Below, in pieces: positions 16,594-27,795 of a stretch of DNA of 51,953 nucleotides. The position numbers were made by a program, and so were the translations under genes. Numbering within the stretch: position 1 is the first letter of the stretch; each line of letters opens with the position of its first letter. The DNA is taken from positions 1 to 51,953 of the forward strand of contig NZ_JQKI01000045.1 of assembly GCF_000745965.1 (NCBI RefSeq), in the 5' to 3' direction. Under the pieces are notes generated by a model. The model had not been told where the DNA came from. It saw only the letters and a program-made list of their open reading frames with translations, and ran no database searches. This DNA comes from Edaphobacter aggregans DSM 19364 (GTDB lineage Bacteria; Acidobacteriota; Terriglobia; Terriglobales; Acidobacteriaceae).

Positions 16594-16835
16594 ATGAGTG
16601 AATCGGAGATGCAAGCGGAGTTGGAGCGCCTACGGGCTGAGAATGCCCAGCTCAAGACCAAGACAAGGGCGGCCTTACTTTGAAGGTGAGCGAGAAGGGC
16701 GGGCTCTCTCTGTACGGGATGGGCCGGTTTCCGGTCACGCTCTACAAAGAACAGTGGCTCCGCATCCTGGCGAGCGCGCCTGAGATCGAGGCGTTCATCC
16801 GCGAAAACGACTCGAAACTGAAGACGAAGGAGTAG
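16594..16835 (+). pseudogene. Conserved short protein of invertase/HNH modules, frameshifted
   Basis: The ATG at 16594 follows GGAGGAGGG. The first 28 codons form a coiled-coil-like helix (MQAELERLRAENAQLKTK) and meet a stop at 16681. With a one-base shift near 16670 the product continues as LTLKVSEKGGLSLYGMGRFP, VTLYKEQWLRILASAPEIEA and FIRENDSKLKTKE, ending at 16835. This small protein (about 80 residues) is familiar as an uncharacterised gene following recombinases, with a leucine-zipper start and a compact C-terminal domain. Its function is unknown. The intact reading of both halves argues that the shift is recent or a sequence error. Confidence 0.65.
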
Positions 16836-16839
16836 GGCT

Positions 16840-17261
16840 TTGAAGAAAGGAGTCCAGACCGCAATTTGCTGTCCCTGCGGGAATGAGAAGATCCGAGCCC
16901 TGGCCTCTGCGCTACCTGCTACACGCTGAAACGGCAGGATGCCGAGTATTACGGCGGCCTGCGAGAGCAGGTCTTAGAACGCGATGGATACGCCTGTAGG
17001 GTGTGCGGTGATCCTGATCCCGGAGTCCATCATCGGGAACCGGGCAAGTCTGTTCTGCATCTGATGATCGCTCTCTGTGCGGGGTGTCACGCGAAGGTCC
17101 ATCGAACGAAGGTCGTCCTTACCGAATTTCCGCCGCTTCTGCTGGTACTGTGGCGAGAGCAGCACCCCGAAGGCCGCGAACAGACGTACCTTGATTTCAA
17201 CGTTCGCAAACCGCCGGCTCAGAGTTTGCCACTGAACTTTGAAACCGCTAAAGAAGATTGA
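16840..17261 (+). pseudogene. HNH endonuclease-like protein, frameshifted
   Basis: A TTG at 16840 begins a frame with an N-terminal zinc ribbon (AICCPCGNEKIRA). A one-base shift near 16903 is needed to continue GLCATCYTLKRQ and AEYYGGLREQVLERDGYACR. The rest carries the HNH core: CRVCGDPDPGVHHREPGKS and LCAGCHAKVHRT (paired CxxC motifs, central HH, final H), ending at 17261. HNH domains cut DNA with a metal ion. As the third gene after the invertase remnant and the short conserved protein it completes a recombinase-accessory-HNH module, all three members of which are broken. Confidence 0.7.
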
Positions 17262-17629
17262 GCTATCTAAGCTGGGGAAAAACCCAACATTTCTGTCACC
17301 AAGGGCAATCTGACTTACTAACTTACTGAAATCTACACTTTCCTTGCACAACGGGATTGGTTCCGGTTAGACCGTCAACCGCCCCAACCGAAGCGGTGTG
17401 TGGTGATGGCTCGGGGCCTGTTCCGGCAGTACCCTCCCACACGAGGGCTCTCGGCGTGCCGCCGCCCGGAGCTTCTACGACAACCCCAACGGTTGTGGCT
17501 CGATATTTCCACGGTCGCAGTCTTTTCCGGAAATCGGTGCACGGAGGCCACCGATCATGAAGCAGAAACTTCGTTTTGCTCGAACGTTACCGCCTACACG
17601 CTTCTTCTGGACACGTTCTCCTGACCAAC
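17262..17629. other. Intergenic region with an integrase-leader-like segment
   Basis: No supported gene. At 17541-17566 the sequence around an ATG (CACGGAGGCCAC, then CATGAAGCAGA) nearly repeats the leader and first codons of the integrase at 38562. Codons after that do not match, so it is at most the scar of a related element. Confidence 0.4.
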
Positions 17630-17992
17630 TCATTGTAGCGGCCGAGCAAATGACAGCTCGTGGCCATCCGGATCGAGCACGTGAAAATAGCGTTCACCCC
17701 ACGAGGCGTCCCGCGGGCCTTCAGGATCAAATCCCTTTTCCTTCAGATGTGTCCAGAACACATCCACATCCGCAACGTGGAAGATCAGCCTGCCCCACCG
17801 CGACACACTGTCGCCTTGTTCGAGGTTGAGGATTGCAGATTCTGAATCGTTTGCTCGCAGCGAAGAGAAACTTGCCCCTTCTCCTCCATAAAGCAGTTCC
17901 ATGCCGAGCACATTTCGGTAAAACTGGACTGAAGCCTTCATGTTCACAACCCGAAAAGTAACCGCAGAAATCTTTTCAATCGTCGGAGTCAT
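17630..17992 (-). CDS. VOC (glyoxalase/bleomycin-resistance-like) protein
   Basis: The ATG at 17992 (MTPTIEKISAVTFRVVNM) gives a 120-residue protein, the usual length of a single-domain VOC protein. It has the two beta-alpha-beta-beta-beta modules: first VTFRVVNMKASVQFYRNVLG (about 10-29), then LIFHVADVDVFWTHLKEKGF and YFHVLDPDGHELSFARPL. Metal-ligand positions of the fold are plausibly the H of FHVADV and the E of GHELSF. The reaction cannot be told from sequence; family members include glyoxalase I, dioxygenases and antibiotic-binding proteins. It stands alone between a decayed module and the UPF0182 gene. Confidence 0.85.
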   Translation of the reverse strand: MTPTIEKISAVTFRVVNMKASVQFYRNVLGMELLYGGEGASFSSLRANDSESAILNLEQGDSVSRWGRLIFHVADVDVFWTHLKEKGFDPEGPRDASWGERYFHVLDPDGHELSFARPLQ

Positions 17993-18210
17993 ACGCCAGC
18001 AGTGTACGTCGAATTTCATCGCCGCAGAGCATCCGGTGAAAGGTCACAGACGCCGTGAGACTTATCCGTGTTGAACCTGCTCCAGTCACTTCGATAAATT
18101 TTCCTTCGGTACGCTCCGAAGTGTAGTTGGTGAGATGCTAAACCCAACGCTCACGCGCCGCAGAGTAGTCAGCCGTCTTCAGGCACTATAGAATACGCAC
18201 TCCTGGAAGT

Positions 18211-21051
18211 TTGACAACGGGAACGCCGGTAAAGCGAGGTGGAGCATTGCCCGATTCCATTGACTGGCCGCAGACGCATTCGCCGCGGCGCTGGCGCCGC
18301 TTCCTTGTTATTGTCGCCGTCGTTGCAGGCATCGTCTTCGGCGGTCGGACTGCGTTGTCGTACTGTGTGGAGGTGCTCTGGTTCAGATCGCTCGGCTACG
18401 GGGGGGTGTTCTGGAAAACACTGAGCCTGCAGTGGGGGATTTTCACGGTTTTTGCAGTGGCCACATTTCTCATCTTGTACGGAGCGTTTTCAGCTCTGAA
18501 ACGGGCGAATCAAGCCGATCTGCCGAGCGGTCACACGATTTTCATCAACGGGCAGCCAGTGAGGCTGGCAGTCGAGCCTGTCATGCGCCTTATCGCTTTC
18601 GGCGGTTCACTCACCATTGCCGGTACGACCGGCACCGTGATGTTGGCGGAATGGCCGACGCTGGCGCTCTTCTGGTACGGACCGCACGCCACTGGTAGCG
18701 TCCTGGATCCGATCTTTGGCAAGCCGCTGAACTTCTTTCTGTTCACCCTGCCCGCATGGCAGCTCATCGTCGGCTGGCTGCTTATGCTGGCCCTAATTAC
18801 TTGTGTACTCGCAGTTTTCTTCATCCTCATCACGAGCGGATCGCGTGCGCTCGACGGGCGTCGCAGCAGTTACGCCCCATCGCCCTGGCGCGGGCTCTCC
18901 GTCGCGGTTGCATTCCTGTTGCTCATCCTCGCGACGCGTGTGTATGTCGATCGATTCGAGCGCTTGTTCGATCGTCATACGATCTTTGAGGGTGTGACCT
19001 ACACGGACGCGCACGTAATGCTCCCAGGCATGCTCGTCGTCTGTGCTGCGCTCGTTCTCGGCGCGGTGATCGCGGGGGTCAACGCCGTGTCGGTGCTACG
19101 CGGGCGCTGGCTCGTAGCTGCGATCCTTCCGGCCACGGTCTGTTATGCCGCACTTGGGGCAGTTGGCTGGTACGTCAGCAGCTTTGTCGTTAAACCGAAC
19201 CAACTGGTTCGCGAACAACCCTATATTTCCCACAATATCGACATGACGCGGCGGGCGTACGGATTGGACCGATTCTCGCTACGCGAGTTTCCTGCTGAGG
19301 CGACCGTCGAGGCTACCGATCCAGCGAATAATCAGTCTACGCTTCAGAACATCCGGCTGTGGGACTGGCAAGCACTCCGGGACACCTTGCGTCAGATTCA
19401 GGCAATTCGCACCTACTACGACTTTCCGGACATCGACATTGATCGCTACGAAATTGATGGCAGGATGCGCCAAGTGATGCTCGCTACGCGCGAACTGAAC
19501 GTCGACAAGCTTCCGGCGAGCAGCCGAAACTGGATCAACGAGAAGCTGATCTACACCCATGGCTACGGTATTACGATGAACCCGGTGAATGGGTTCACGA
19601 CCGAAGGGCTGCCGACGCTGATGCTGAGCAACATGCCCGTCCAGAGCACGGTGCACGGTCTCACCGTCACGCGCCCAGAGATCTATTTCGGCGAGCTGAC
19701 CAACACCGACGTGTACGTCAAGACGCGGCAGCAGGAATTCAACTACCCGCAAGGCCAGGCCAACACCCTCACGTCCTACGAGGGCAACGGGGGCATCGTT
19801 CTGGGTGGCTTCCTGCGCCGCATCATCCTCGCGCTCGACCGCGGCGATCTCGGAAAGTTGCCGTTCAGCGATGATGTGAACGCGGGGAGCCGGCTGCTGA
19901 TGCGGCGCAACGTGCGCGATCGCGTATCGGCCTTAGCGCCGTTCCTCACTTACGATCAGGACCCTTACATCGTGGTGGGCGACGATGGCCGACTGTCGTG
20001 GGTTATGGATGCGTTCACGGTATCGGACCGTTATCCATACTCGAGCCACTACCGTCTCGGCAACAATCTCATTAACTACATGCGGAACAGCGTTAAGGTA
20101 GTCATCGACGCCTACGATGGGACGACAACGTTTTACGTGTTTGACACCGAGGATCCGGTCCTGGGGGCGTACCGCCGCATCTTTCCGACCCTATTCAAAA
20201 ATGCGGCGGCGATGCCGGCAGGACTACGCAAACACGTACGCTATCCAGAGTCGTTGCTCAAATTGCAGGCGGAAGTGTACGGCCTGTATCACATGACAAA
20301 TCCGGGGGTGTTCTACAACCGTGAGGATCTGTGGACAGTCGCCACCGAAGTCAGCATGAGCGAAGGTGGGGAACAAACGGTACAGGTGATGCAGCCGAAT
20401 TTCGTGTTGATGAAACTGCCGGGCGAAACCGGCGTGGAGTTCGTAGAGATTCTCCCGTTCACGCCAGCCAACCGCAACAATCTGATTGGCTGGATTGCCG
20501 GGCGCAGCGACGACGCGCTCTACGGTACATCGGTGGTCTACGACTTTCCTAAAACCAAGGTGGTTGATGGGCCGCTGCAGATCGAGGCGCGAATTGATCA
20601 GAACGCGCAGCTTTCAGGACAATTGACGCTGTGGAATCAGCAAGGCTCACACGTGCGACGCGGGGCGCTCTTAGTGATTCCGTGCGGGCGCGCGCTGTTG
20701 TATGCGGAGCCGATTTACCTCCAGGCTGAGCGAAGCCCGATGCCGGAGTTGCGCGTCGTCGTGCTCGCGCTTCAAGATCGGCTTGCGTACGGACCGACCT
20801 TCGAGGCGGCGCTGACGGCTCTTTTTGGCGGAGGGGTCTCGTCAGTGAGTCCCACGGAGCCGGCGCGAGCCGCTCCGGCATCCGCCGCCGCGCCCCAGCC
20901 CGCAGCAGATCTCAACTCACTCATCGCGGAAGCCGCCAAAGACCTTGCCGACTACCAGCGCCTGACAGCGGAAGGCAAGCTTGGCGAGGCTGGGCAGAAG
21001 CTTGAAGAGCTGAAACGCACAATCGACAAACTGAACGCGCGTCAACGATAG
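18211..21051 (+). CDS. UPF0182 family large membrane protein
   Basis: The 946-residue protein starts at a TTG (18211) with a weak GGAAG ribosome site. Residues about 28-310 contain seven predicted transmembrane helices, including FLVIVAVVAGIVFGG and LSVAVAFLLLILAT. A large extracytoplasmic domain follows, with the conserved YISHNIDMTRRAYGLD, YTHGYGITMNPVNG and the FEAALTALFG region. The C-terminus has an Ala/Pro-rich linker and a coiled coil (DYQRLTAEGKLGEAGQKLEE). This matches UPF0182/COG1615 proteins in length and order. No function is established for the family. It is intact and stands apart from its neighbours. Confidence 0.9.
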   Translation: MTTGTPVKRGGALPDSIDWPQTHSPRRWRRFLVIVAVVAGIVFGGRTALSYCVEVLWFRSLGYGGVFWKTLSLQWGIFTVFAVATFLILYGAFSALKRANQADLPSGHTIFINGQPVRLAVEPVMRLIAFGGSLTIAGTTGTVMLAEWPTLALFWYGPHATGSVLDPIFGKPLNFFLFTLPAWQLIVGWLLMLALITCVLAVFFILITSGSRALDGRRSSYAPSPWRGLSVAVAFLLLILATRVYVDRFERLFDRHTIFEGVTYTDAHVMLPGMLVVCAALVLGAVIAGVNAVSVLRGRWLVAAILPATVCYAALGAVGWYVSSFVVKPNQLVREQPYISHNIDMTRRAYGLDRFSLREFPAEATVEATDPANNQSTLQNIRLWDWQALRDTLRQIQAIRTYYDFPDIDIDRYEIDGRMRQVMLATRELNVDKLPASSRNWINEKLIYTHGYGITMNPVNGFTTEGLPTLMLSNMPVQSTVHGLTVTRPEIYFGELTNTDVYVKTRQQEFNYPQGQANTLTSYEGNGGIVLGGFLRRIILALDRGDLGKLPFSDDVNAGSRLLMRRNVRDRVSALAPFLTYDQDPYIVVGDDGRLSWVMDAFTVSDRYPYSSHYRLGNNLINYMRNSVKVVIDAYDGTTTFYVFDTEDPVLGAYRRIFPTLFKNAAAMPAGLRKHVRYPESLLKLQAEVYGLYHMTNPGVFYNREDLWTVATEVSMSEGGEQTVQVMQPNFVLMKLPGETGVEFVEILPFTPANRNNLIGWIAGRSDDALYGTSVVYDFPKTKVVDGPLQIEARIDQNAQLSGQLTLWNQQGSHVRRGALLVIPCGRALLYAEPIYLQAERSPMPELRVVVLALQDRLAYGPTFEAALTALFGGGVSSVSPTEPARAAPASAAAPQPAADLNSLIAEAAKDLADYQRLTAEGKLGEAGQKLEELKRTIDKLNARQR

Positions 21052-21744
21052 TTCCCCTGCGACGCTGCGTTCTTACCTGTCGAAATCTTCATAAGAAAAA
21101 CTACCCAGAGACCAGCTTCGGGGATATTTCCGCTGTTGTCGCATGCCAAGAAGTTGCAGGATTGTTTCCTAATAGCCCCGTCTTCCGGGAGCAACTAAGC
21201 GATTTTAGGAACGAACCGCAGGTCACTTCTAGTATGCCGACTAAAAGTCTCGATAACCATGCTCGATACTTTTTTGCCCCGCGTGAACCGCTTCAAGAAT
21301 CGTCACCTTCGGTGGCACATGCCCAGCGAACGGGATCGTATTCTACACGCAAAGTGTGCCTCTCGGCATCGGTTCCTGCGCTCGGGAGAACCAGACATCC
21401 AGGATCACTAACAAGAAGCGCCAATCCTGATCAAATGTGAAGCGAAGGCCCTTGACGTATTCATTGAATGGGGCAACTGTCTCTTTCTTGAGTTCTGAAC
21501 CAGCACACGGCACCGTGTAGAGACATGCAAAGCAGACAAATGCACTAACCAACATAGGCAAATTGCAAGCGCGTATAAGTACGTGGGCATGCCTACTCTC
21601 TCTGGCCCAATCCGCGAATAAGAGTCGAGAAATTCAATACAGCTCTTTGCTTGATCGTGAAAAGGTGTATGTTGGTCAACCAGAGGCAGAACAACGAATC
21701 TTTGCGAACGAGCTGTTGGCGCGCGGCTTTCCCCGTTTGCCCAA
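21052..21744. other. Degenerate stretch between UPF0182 and the GH15 remnant
   Basis: No intact gene. It holds the exported-protein scrap at 21343-21561 (minus). The remainder shows only shadow frames. Confidence 0.45.
21343..21561 (-). pseudogene. Exported protein, N-terminal fragment
   Basis: From 21561 the minus strand reads a signal peptide (LVSAFVCFACLYTVPCAGS) followed by ELKKETVAPFNEYVK. This resembles the beginning of a secreted Acidobacteriota protein family that starts with a hydrophobic segment and an LxxETVxAFxxYV helix. Similarity fades after about 40 residues and the frame ends at 21343. The function is unknown, and it is too short to be sure of. Confidence 0.35.
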
Positions 21745-22126
21745 TTAATGGTCTGGCGTTCCCGCACCCGTACCCAGCAGCCGCTGCCGCCACGCCACTG
21801 CCTCGTCGACAAAACCCGCCTGCATCAATCCCAACAGAGTGAATGCTGTATCGCGCAGCCAGCAGTAGCGATAGTCCTAGTTGCGCGGTCCACCGATCTT
21901 CTCCGGAAGCGACGTCGTCACCGCTGCGACAACGCCTCCGGACGGTTGGTACGTCAGAGCCTTCAGTATCATAAGCGAGCGCTACACCGCGTTCGCATAC
22001 GCTACCCCTGTACCGACCCGTCCCGCGAGACCAGCGCCGCCGTCTCGCAGTGTCTCCGATTATGCAATAGGCCTCGATTCTTGCCGCATGTAGCGGCCCT
22101 TGCGTACGCGGCTTCGGTTCTACCAA
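21745..22126 (-). pseudogene. GH15 family (glucoamylase/trehalase-like), collapsed
   Basis: The start (22126) reads RIEAYCIIGD and, after a shift, CETAALVSRDGSV: the standard N-terminus of bacterial GH15 enzymes. About 180 residues are then missing. The sequence resumes with [32 protein letters not shown], a TAG stop (21877-21879) replacing the conserved Trp, and [20 protein letters not shown], before ending at 21745. GH15 enzymes release glucose from alpha-glucans or trehalose. The loss of a trehalose/glucan-degrading enzyme next to the trehalose-to-glucan genes (22319-27756) fits the context. It is thoroughly inactivated by frameshift, deletion and nonsense change. Confidence 0.75.
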
Positions 22127-22318
22127 TGTTCCTCCCTCGTGGCCGGTATTCGTGCTGCAACCACATACCTGCTGGGCGCATCTGTCTACGCGGGAACAGG
22201 ATGCACAATCTTATTGGATGCGGAAAACGCAGCATCGCAGATGTCCTGAGTCGGTGTAATGTCGCTTTGACAGAATGAATAACAATGCAGCATAAGCTAA
22301 ATCAGAGACTAGATTGAG

Positions 22319-24364
22319 ATGAAACCGTCCGAGGGTCGCAAGCGCGTCATCATCGAGGAGATTCGTCCACAGGTTGACTGTGGCCGTTACCCAGCCAAGC
22401 GCACTCTTGGCGATGCCATCACCATCACCGCGGCCGTCTTCGGCGATGGACATGATCATGTCGCCGGGCGCCTTCTCTACCGCAACGATTCAGAGAGTGA
22501 CTGGCGTTCGACACCGCTCACTCCGCTCGGCAACGATCTGTGGTCCGCGAGCTTTACCGTCGACAAGCTCGGCTACTGGAGCTACACCATCGAGGCCTGG
22601 ATCGACCACTTCGAAACATGGTGCGCCGACTTACATAAGCGCATCGAAGCGCAGCCCAGGAACGGCGACAAAAACAACGGGCAGGATATCCCGCTTGCCC
22701 TTCGGACCGGCGCCAAGCTTCTTGAAGACACGCTGCCCCGTGCCCGCTCGCAGGACAGCAGGGACGCCAACCTGATCCAGCAGGTCGTCCTCTCTCTGCG
22801 CTGGCTTGCCGATCAGAACTCTCCCTACTACGAATATCCCCTCTCCGATGAGCTCCTCGACGTCGTCGCGCGTCATCCCGACCTCACTCTCGCCACTCGC
22901 TACCCGCAAGAGCTTCGCTTATGGATCGATCGCGAACGCGCCAGCTACTCCACCTGGTATGAGCTCTTTCCCCGCTCCGCCTCGCCCAGCCTTAGCCGTC
23001 ACGGCACTTTCGCCGACGTCAAAGCTCTTGTGCCCTCCATCGCCGCTATGGGTTTCGACGTGCTCTACATGCCGCCCATCCACCCTATCGGCCGCGCCTA
23101 CCGCAAGGGTCGCAACAATAGCGTCACAGCAGCCGCTGACGATCCCGGCAGCCCATGGGCCATCGGCTCCTCCGAAGGAGGCCACAAGGCTATCCATCCG
23201 GAACTCGGGACCTTCGAGGACTTCCATCATCTGCTCGCCACCGCTCAAAGTCATGGTATGGAGATCGCGCTCGACATCGCATTTCAGTGCTCGCCCGATC
23301 ATCCCTGGGTCGCCGAGCATCCGGAATGGTTCGTCATTCGTCCCGATGGTTCCATCCAATACGCCGAAAATCCCCCAAAGAAATATCAGGACATCTATCC
23401 GCTCAACTTCGAGTCAGAAGACTGGGAGGCGCTCTGGCAGGCCCTCTACGACGTCTTCATCTTCTGGATTGGCAACGGCGTCCGGATCTTCCGCGTCGAC
23501 AACCCTCATACAAAGGTATTGCCCTTCTGGGAATGGTGTATCGCGGAGATCCACAGCGAACATCGCGACGTCATTTTGCTCTCCGAGGCATTCACGCGAC
23601 CGCACATCATGTACTCGCTCGCAAAAGCCGGCTTCACACAGAGCTATACCTACTTCACCTGGCGCAATAGGCGCGACGAGCTCGAACAGTACTTCGAGGA
23701 GATTACCCGGCCGCCTATCTCCGACTTTTTCCGCCCGAACCTGTGGCCAAACACCCCGGACATTCTCCACGCGACTCTCCAGCAGGGAGGCCGCCCCGCC
23801 TTCATGCAGCGGCTCATCCTCGCCGCCACCCTGGGAGCCAACTATGGCATCTACGGTCCGGCCTTCGAGCTCAGCGAGAATATCCCCATCAAACCCGGCA
23901 GCGAAGAGTACCTTCACAGCGAAAAGTACGAGCAGCGCCTGTGGGACTGCGCCTCCAACCATTCGCTCGCTCCGCTCATCACGCGCGTGAACCATATTCG
24001 CCGCGAGAACCCTGCCCTGCAAAGCGACCGTTTCCTCTTATTCCACCACACCGACAACCCGCGCCTGCTCTGCTACAGCAAGCAGACCCCCGACAATCTC
24101 ATCCTCGTCGCGGTGAATCTCGATCCGCGCGAAGTGCAGGTCGGCTGGATCGACCTCGATCTCAAGCAACTCGGCATCCCCCATGACCAGCCCTTCGAGA
24201 TCGAAGACCTCCTCACCGGTGCTCGCTACACATGGCGTGATCGCAGCAACTACGTCGCCCTCCGGCCCGAGGTTATGCCTGCCCACATCTTTCGCGTCAC
24301 CCGCCCGCCGCAGACAACGTCTAAACTTGCCTCACCAACGCCTGAACCGGAGAGCTACGAGTGA
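22319..24364 (+). CDS. glgE: Alpha-1,4-glucan:maltose-1-phosphate maltosyltransferase
   Basis: The 681-residue protein has the GlgE order: N-terminal DUF3416 beta-sandwich (about 8-110), an alpha-helical insert, a GH13_3 catalytic barrel from about 205, and a C-terminal beta domain. The nucleophile is D394 in [11 protein letters not shown], the acid/base E423 in [11 protein letters not shown], and the third aspartate about D481 in NTPDIL. These match the positions described for Streptomyces GlgE. It transfers maltose from maltose-1-phosphate to the non-reducing end of alpha-1,4-glucans in the cytoplasm. Its stop overlaps the start of the downstream treS-mak gene by 4 bp, so the supplier of maltose-1-phosphate is translationally coupled. 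It appears intact. Confidence 0.95.
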   Translation: MKPSEGRKRVIIEEIRPQVDCGRYPAKRTLGDAITITAAVFGDGHDHVAGRLLYRNDSESDWRSTPLTPLGNDLWSASFTVDKLGYWSYTIEAWIDHFETWCADLHKRIEAQPRNGDKNNGQDIPLALRTGAKLLEDTLPRARSQDSRDANLIQQVVLSLRWLADQNSPYYEYPLSDELLDVVARHPDLTLATRYPQELRLWIDRERASYSTWYELFPRSASPSLSRHGTFADVKALVPSIAAMGFDVLYMPPIHPIGRAYRKGRNNSVTAAADDPGSPWAIGSSEGGHKAIHPELGTFEDFHHLLATAQSHGMEIALDIAFQCSPDHPWVAEHPEWFVIRPDGSIQYAENPPKKYQDIYPLNFESEDWEALWQALYDVFIFWIGNGVRIFRVDNPHTKVLPFWEWCIAEIHSEHRDVILLSEAFTRPHIMYSLAKAGFTQSYTYFTWRNRRDELEQYFEEITRPPISDFFRPNLWPNTPDILHATLQQGGRPAFMQRLILAATLGANYGIYGPAFELSENIPIKPGSEEYLHSEKYEQRLWDCASNHSLAPLITRVNHIRRENPALQSDRFLLFHHTDNPRLLCYSKQTPDNLILVAVNLDPREVQVGWIDLDLKQLGIPHDQPFEIEDLLTGARYTWRDRSNYVALRPEVMPAHIFRVTRPPQTTSKLASPTPEPESYE

Positions 24365-27300
24365 AGAAGCAAGGAAGCGCCACAGGTCCGCTCTGGTACA
24401 AGGACGCCGTCATCTACGAGCTGCACGTTCGCGCCTTCCAGGACTCGAACGCCGACGGCATCGGCGACTTCCCCGGCCTCATCTCGCGCCTCGACTACCT
24501 TCAGGACCTCGGCGTCACCTGTCTCTGGCTCTTGCCTTTCTTCCCCTCCCCGCTGCGCGACGATGGCTACGACATCGCCGACTACAACAACGTCAATCCC
24601 AGCTACGGCATCCTCGACGACTTCAAGCAGTTTCTCGACGCCGCACACCAGCGCGGCATGCAGGTCATGATCGAGCTGGTCATCAATCACACCAGCAATC
24701 AGCACCCATGGTTTAAGCGGGCGCGCCTGGCGCCACCCGGCTCTCCAGAGCGCGACTTCTACGTCTGGTCCCCCACCGACCAACCCTTCAAAGACGCTCG
24801 CATCATCTTCACGGACACGGAAAAATCCAACTGGACCTGGGACGAGACCGCGAAGGCATTTTACTGGCACCGCTTCTTCTTTCATCAGCCCGACCTCAAC
24901 TACAATAATCCGTCGGTCCTTGAAGAGGTCCTCAAGGCCATGCGCTTCTGGCTCGATATGGGTGTCGACGCACTCCGCATGGACGCCATCCCCTATCTCG
25001 TCGAACGCGACGGAACTTCGTGCGAGAACCTGCCCGAAACACACGCCATCATCAAACGTATCCGCGCCGCCATCGATGAGGAGTACGCCGGTCGCCTCAT
25101 CTTGGCCGAGGCCAACCAGTGGCCCACCGATGTTCGACCCTACTTCGGCGACGGTGATGAGTGCCACATGGCCTTCCACTTTCCGCTGATGCCGCGCATC
25201 TACATGGCGCTCCGCCAGGAAGATCGGCTCCCCATCACCGACATCATGGCACAGACCCCTCAGATACCCTACAACTGCCAGTGGGGACTCTTCCTGCGCA
25301 ACCACGACGAGCTCACCCTCGAGATGGTCACCAGCGATGAGCGCGACTACATGTACTTTGCCTACTCGGCCGACCCGCGCATGCGCATTAACGTGGGCAT
25401 CCGCCGCCGCCTCGCGCCGCTTGTCGACAACAGCCGTCGCCGCATCGAGCTTCTCAACTCACTTCTCTTCAGCTTCCCCGGCACGCCCATCATCTATTAC
25501 GGCGACGAGATCGGCATGGGCGACAACATCTACCTTGGCGACCGTAACGGCGTCCGCACCCCCATGCAGTGGAATTCTGACCGCAACGCGGGCTTCTCCA
25601 CCGCAGTTCCCGCCAAGCTCTATTTGCCCGTCATCATGGACCCCATCTGGGGGCACCAGGCCATCAACGTCGAGGCCCAGCAGAGCGATCCATCTTCGCT
25701 GCTGCACTGGACCCGTAACATGATCGCCTTGCGCAAGCTATTCCGCGTCTTCGGCCGCGGCACGCTTGAATTTCTTCATCCTGAGAACCGCAAGATCCTC
25801 GCGTACATCCGTCACTACGACCCCAACTCCCCCTCGCGCGAACAAACCGAGGCCCACACACGCGACGTCACCTCGCCTGGCACCGAGACGGTTCTCTGCG
25901 TCGCGAATCTTTCACGCTTTGCTCAGCCTGTCTCGCTCGATCTCTCCGAATTCGCCGGCATGGTTCCTGTTGAGATGCTCGGCTACGTGTCATTTCCTCC
26001 CATCACAAGCCAATCCTATCCTCTGACGCTCGCTCCGTACTCCTTCCTCTGGCTCGAGCTTCAGCCTGCAGCGCAGGCCGTTGAGCCTATCGCGACCGAA
26101 GAGACGCAACCCGCCGTCGATCTCGTCACTCCTACGCTCGAGAACATCCTTACAGGCTCTGGCCGTGAAATCCTCGAGCACCTTCTGCCGGGCTGGCTCG
26201 CTCGTCAGCGATGGTTCGGAGCCAAGGTCCGCACCATTAAGTCAGTCCACGTCCGGAACTCCGTCCGGCTCGACTCGGCCCTCTCCAATACCGCCGTCGT
26301 CCTCCTCGAGATTATCTATGACGACCACCGCCAAGAACCCTCCCCAGATCTCTACCAGGTTTCTCTCGCGATTACTTCGGGAGAGGAAGGTGAACTCTTC
26401 CAAACCGACCATCCGGCTGCGATCATCGCCAGGTTGACCACTCCGGCCGGTCCCGCTGTCATTTATGACGCCACCATTCGCGAAGACCTCCGCCAGGCAC
26501 TGCTCCACCTGATTGAAAGCAGTGCCGAGTTGCCTGCGACTGATGGCATCCTTCGCGCGCAGGCGAGCAGCGTCTTCCTCTCCACGCGCGGCGACGGTCC
26601 GCTCCCCACGCGGATATCCTCTGCTGAACAGTCGAACACCTCTCTTCTCTACGACCAGCGCCTTATCCTCAAGCTCTTCCGCCGCCTTCAGCCCGGCGAA
26701 AACCCTGATACGGAGATCGGCCGATTCCTCACCGAGGTGGCCCGCTTCCCCCGAATTCCTCCCTTCTGCGGAGAGATCCGCCTGACCTCCGGCGACGAGC
26801 CGATTACCCTTGCCATGCTGCAGGGTCTGATCGAAAACCAGGGCGACGGCTGGCAGTGGACCCTCGATGAACTCGCGCGGTACTTCGAAACCATCTCCTC
26901 GTGTCCCGCACCGCCCGACGTCGGCTCTCCACCATCGTTCACCGTTCAGTCCCACGTGCCAGCTCAGTCGACTGAATTCGCTGGCTTTACCCTCGAGGCA
27001 GCCGCGCTGCTTGGCCGCCGTACTGCAGAGATGCACCTCGCACTTGCCACGCCTACGGATGATCCGGCCTTTACCGCGGAGCCCTTCACTTGCGCGGATC
27101 TTGAGGCCGACGCTTTACGCCTGGATTCTCAACTCCATGTGACGCTCGAAGCCCTCAAGCAATCGATGGCGCGCCTCTCCGACGACTCCACTGTCGATTC
27201 TGCCGCGCGTATCCTCTCCAACCGGCTCGACCTCATCAGCCGCGCCTCCGCCCTGCGCGCATCCGAACTCGCCTCCGACCAGCCCGGCCAGCGCATTCGC

Positions 27301-27756
27301 ATCCACGGCGACTACCATCTCGGCCAGGTCCTCCGCGCCCACAACGACTACATCATCCTCGACTTCGAGGGCGAGCCCGCGCGTTTACTCAGCGAGCGCC
27401 GGCAGAAACAGTCGCCCCTCAAAGATGTCGCGGGTATGCTGCGCTCGTTCAGCTATGCCGCCTTCTCCGCGCTAAACGCCTTCACCGGCCATCATCCTCC
27501 CCCCTCCGTCGACCAGGCGCGTTGCCTGGAGGCATGGGCGATTCTCTGGCAAAACGCCGCCTCGACAGAATTTCTGCGCGGCTACCGCGAGGCGATCGCC
27601 CAACGGCCGGAGCTTGTTCCCACGCCATCCGCTGCGCAGACACTTCTTAACGCATATCTTCTCGAGAAGTCCCTCTATGAACTCCTTTATGAACTCAACA
27701 ACCGTCCCGCCTGGGTTCGCATCCCTCTGACAGGTATCCTCGGGCTTCCGCGATAA
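24361..27756 (+). CDS. Trehalose synthase-maltokinase fusion (TreS-Mak)
   Basis: The 1131-residue protein begins at a GTG inside the end of glgE (GTGA overlap). Residues about 10-560 are a GH13_16 trehalose synthase ([20 protein letters not shown]; nucleophile region [10 protein letters not shown]; acid/base [16 protein letters not shown]). It interconverts trehalose and maltose. Residues about 590-1131 are a maltokinase: an N-terminal cap ([16 protein letters not shown]), a kinase-fold catalytic segment [12 protein letters not shown] and the metal-binding ILDFEGEP. Mak phosphorylates maltose with ATP to maltose-1-phosphate, the substrate of GlgE. The fusion plus glgE therefore encode the whole trehalose-to-alpha-glucan route apart from branching. 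Confidence 0.95.
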   Translation: MKKQGSATGPLWYKDAVIYELHVRAFQDSNADGIGDFPGLISRLDYLQDLGVTCLWLLPFFPSPLRDDGYDIADYNNVNPSYGILDDFKQFLDAAHQRGMQVMIELVINHTSNQHPWFKRARLAPPGSPERDFYVWSPTDQPFKDARIIFTDTEKSNWTWDETAKAFYWHRFFFHQPDLNYNNPSVLEEVLKAMRFWLDMGVDALRMDAIPYLVERDGTSCENLPETHAIIKRIRAAIDEEYAGRLILAEANQWPTDVRPYFGDGDECHMAFHFPLMPRIYMALRQEDRLPITDIMAQTPQIPYNCQWGLFLRNHDELTLEMVTSDERDYMYFAYSADPRMRINVGIRRRLAPLVDNSRRRIELLNSLLFSFPGTPIIYYGDEIGMGDNIYLGDRNGVRTPMQWNSDRNAGFSTAVPAKLYLPVIMDPIWGHQAINVEAQQSDPSSLLHWTRNMIALRKLFRVFGRGTLEFLHPENRKILAYIRHYDPNSPSREQTEAHTRDVTSPGTETVLCVANLSRFAQPVSLDLSEFAGMVPVEMLGYVSFPPITSQSYPLTLAPYSFLWLELQPAAQAVEPIATEETQPAVDLVTPTLENILTGSGREILEHLLPGWLARQRWFGAKVRTIKSVHVRNSVRLDSALSNTAVVLLEIIYDDHRQEPSPDLYQVSLAITSGEEGELFQTDHPAAIIARLTTPAGPAVIYDATIREDLRQALLHLIESSAELPATDGILRAQASSVFLSTRGDGPLPTRISSAEQSNTSLLYDQRLILKLFRRLQPGENPDTEIGRFLTEVARFPRIPPFCGEIRLTSGDEPITLAMLQGLIENQGDGWQWTLDELARYFETISSCPAPPDVGSPPSFTVQSHVPAQSTEFAGFTLEAAALLGRRTAEMHLALATPTDDPAFTAEPFTCADLEADALRLDSQLHVTLEALKQSMARLSDDSTVDSAARILSNRLDLISRASALRASELASDQPGQRIRIHGDYHLGQVLRAHNDYIILDFEGEPARLLSERRQKQSPLKDVAGMLRSFSYAAFSALNAFTGHHPPPSVDQARCLEAWAILWQNAASTEFLRGYREAIAQRPELVPTPSAAQTLLNAYLLEKSLYELLYELNNRPAWVRIPLTGILGLPR

Positions 27757-27795
27757 ACTTTCATTCGAAGCACTGATCGAGTTCTGCACTCACCC

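Noticed and set aside
17557..17829. Plus-strand frame starting MKQKLRFA as a second integrase
   Set aside because: Only the leader and first codons resemble the integrase at 38562; later residues show no recombinase motif and overlap the VOC gene.
22806..23990. 394-codon alternative frame inside glgE
   Set aside because: Low-complexity Ser/Pro/Arg-rich shadow of the GlgE frame.
24355..25305. 316-codon antisense frame over treS-mak
   Set aside because: Antisense shadow; the TreS catalytic motifs are in the plus frame.
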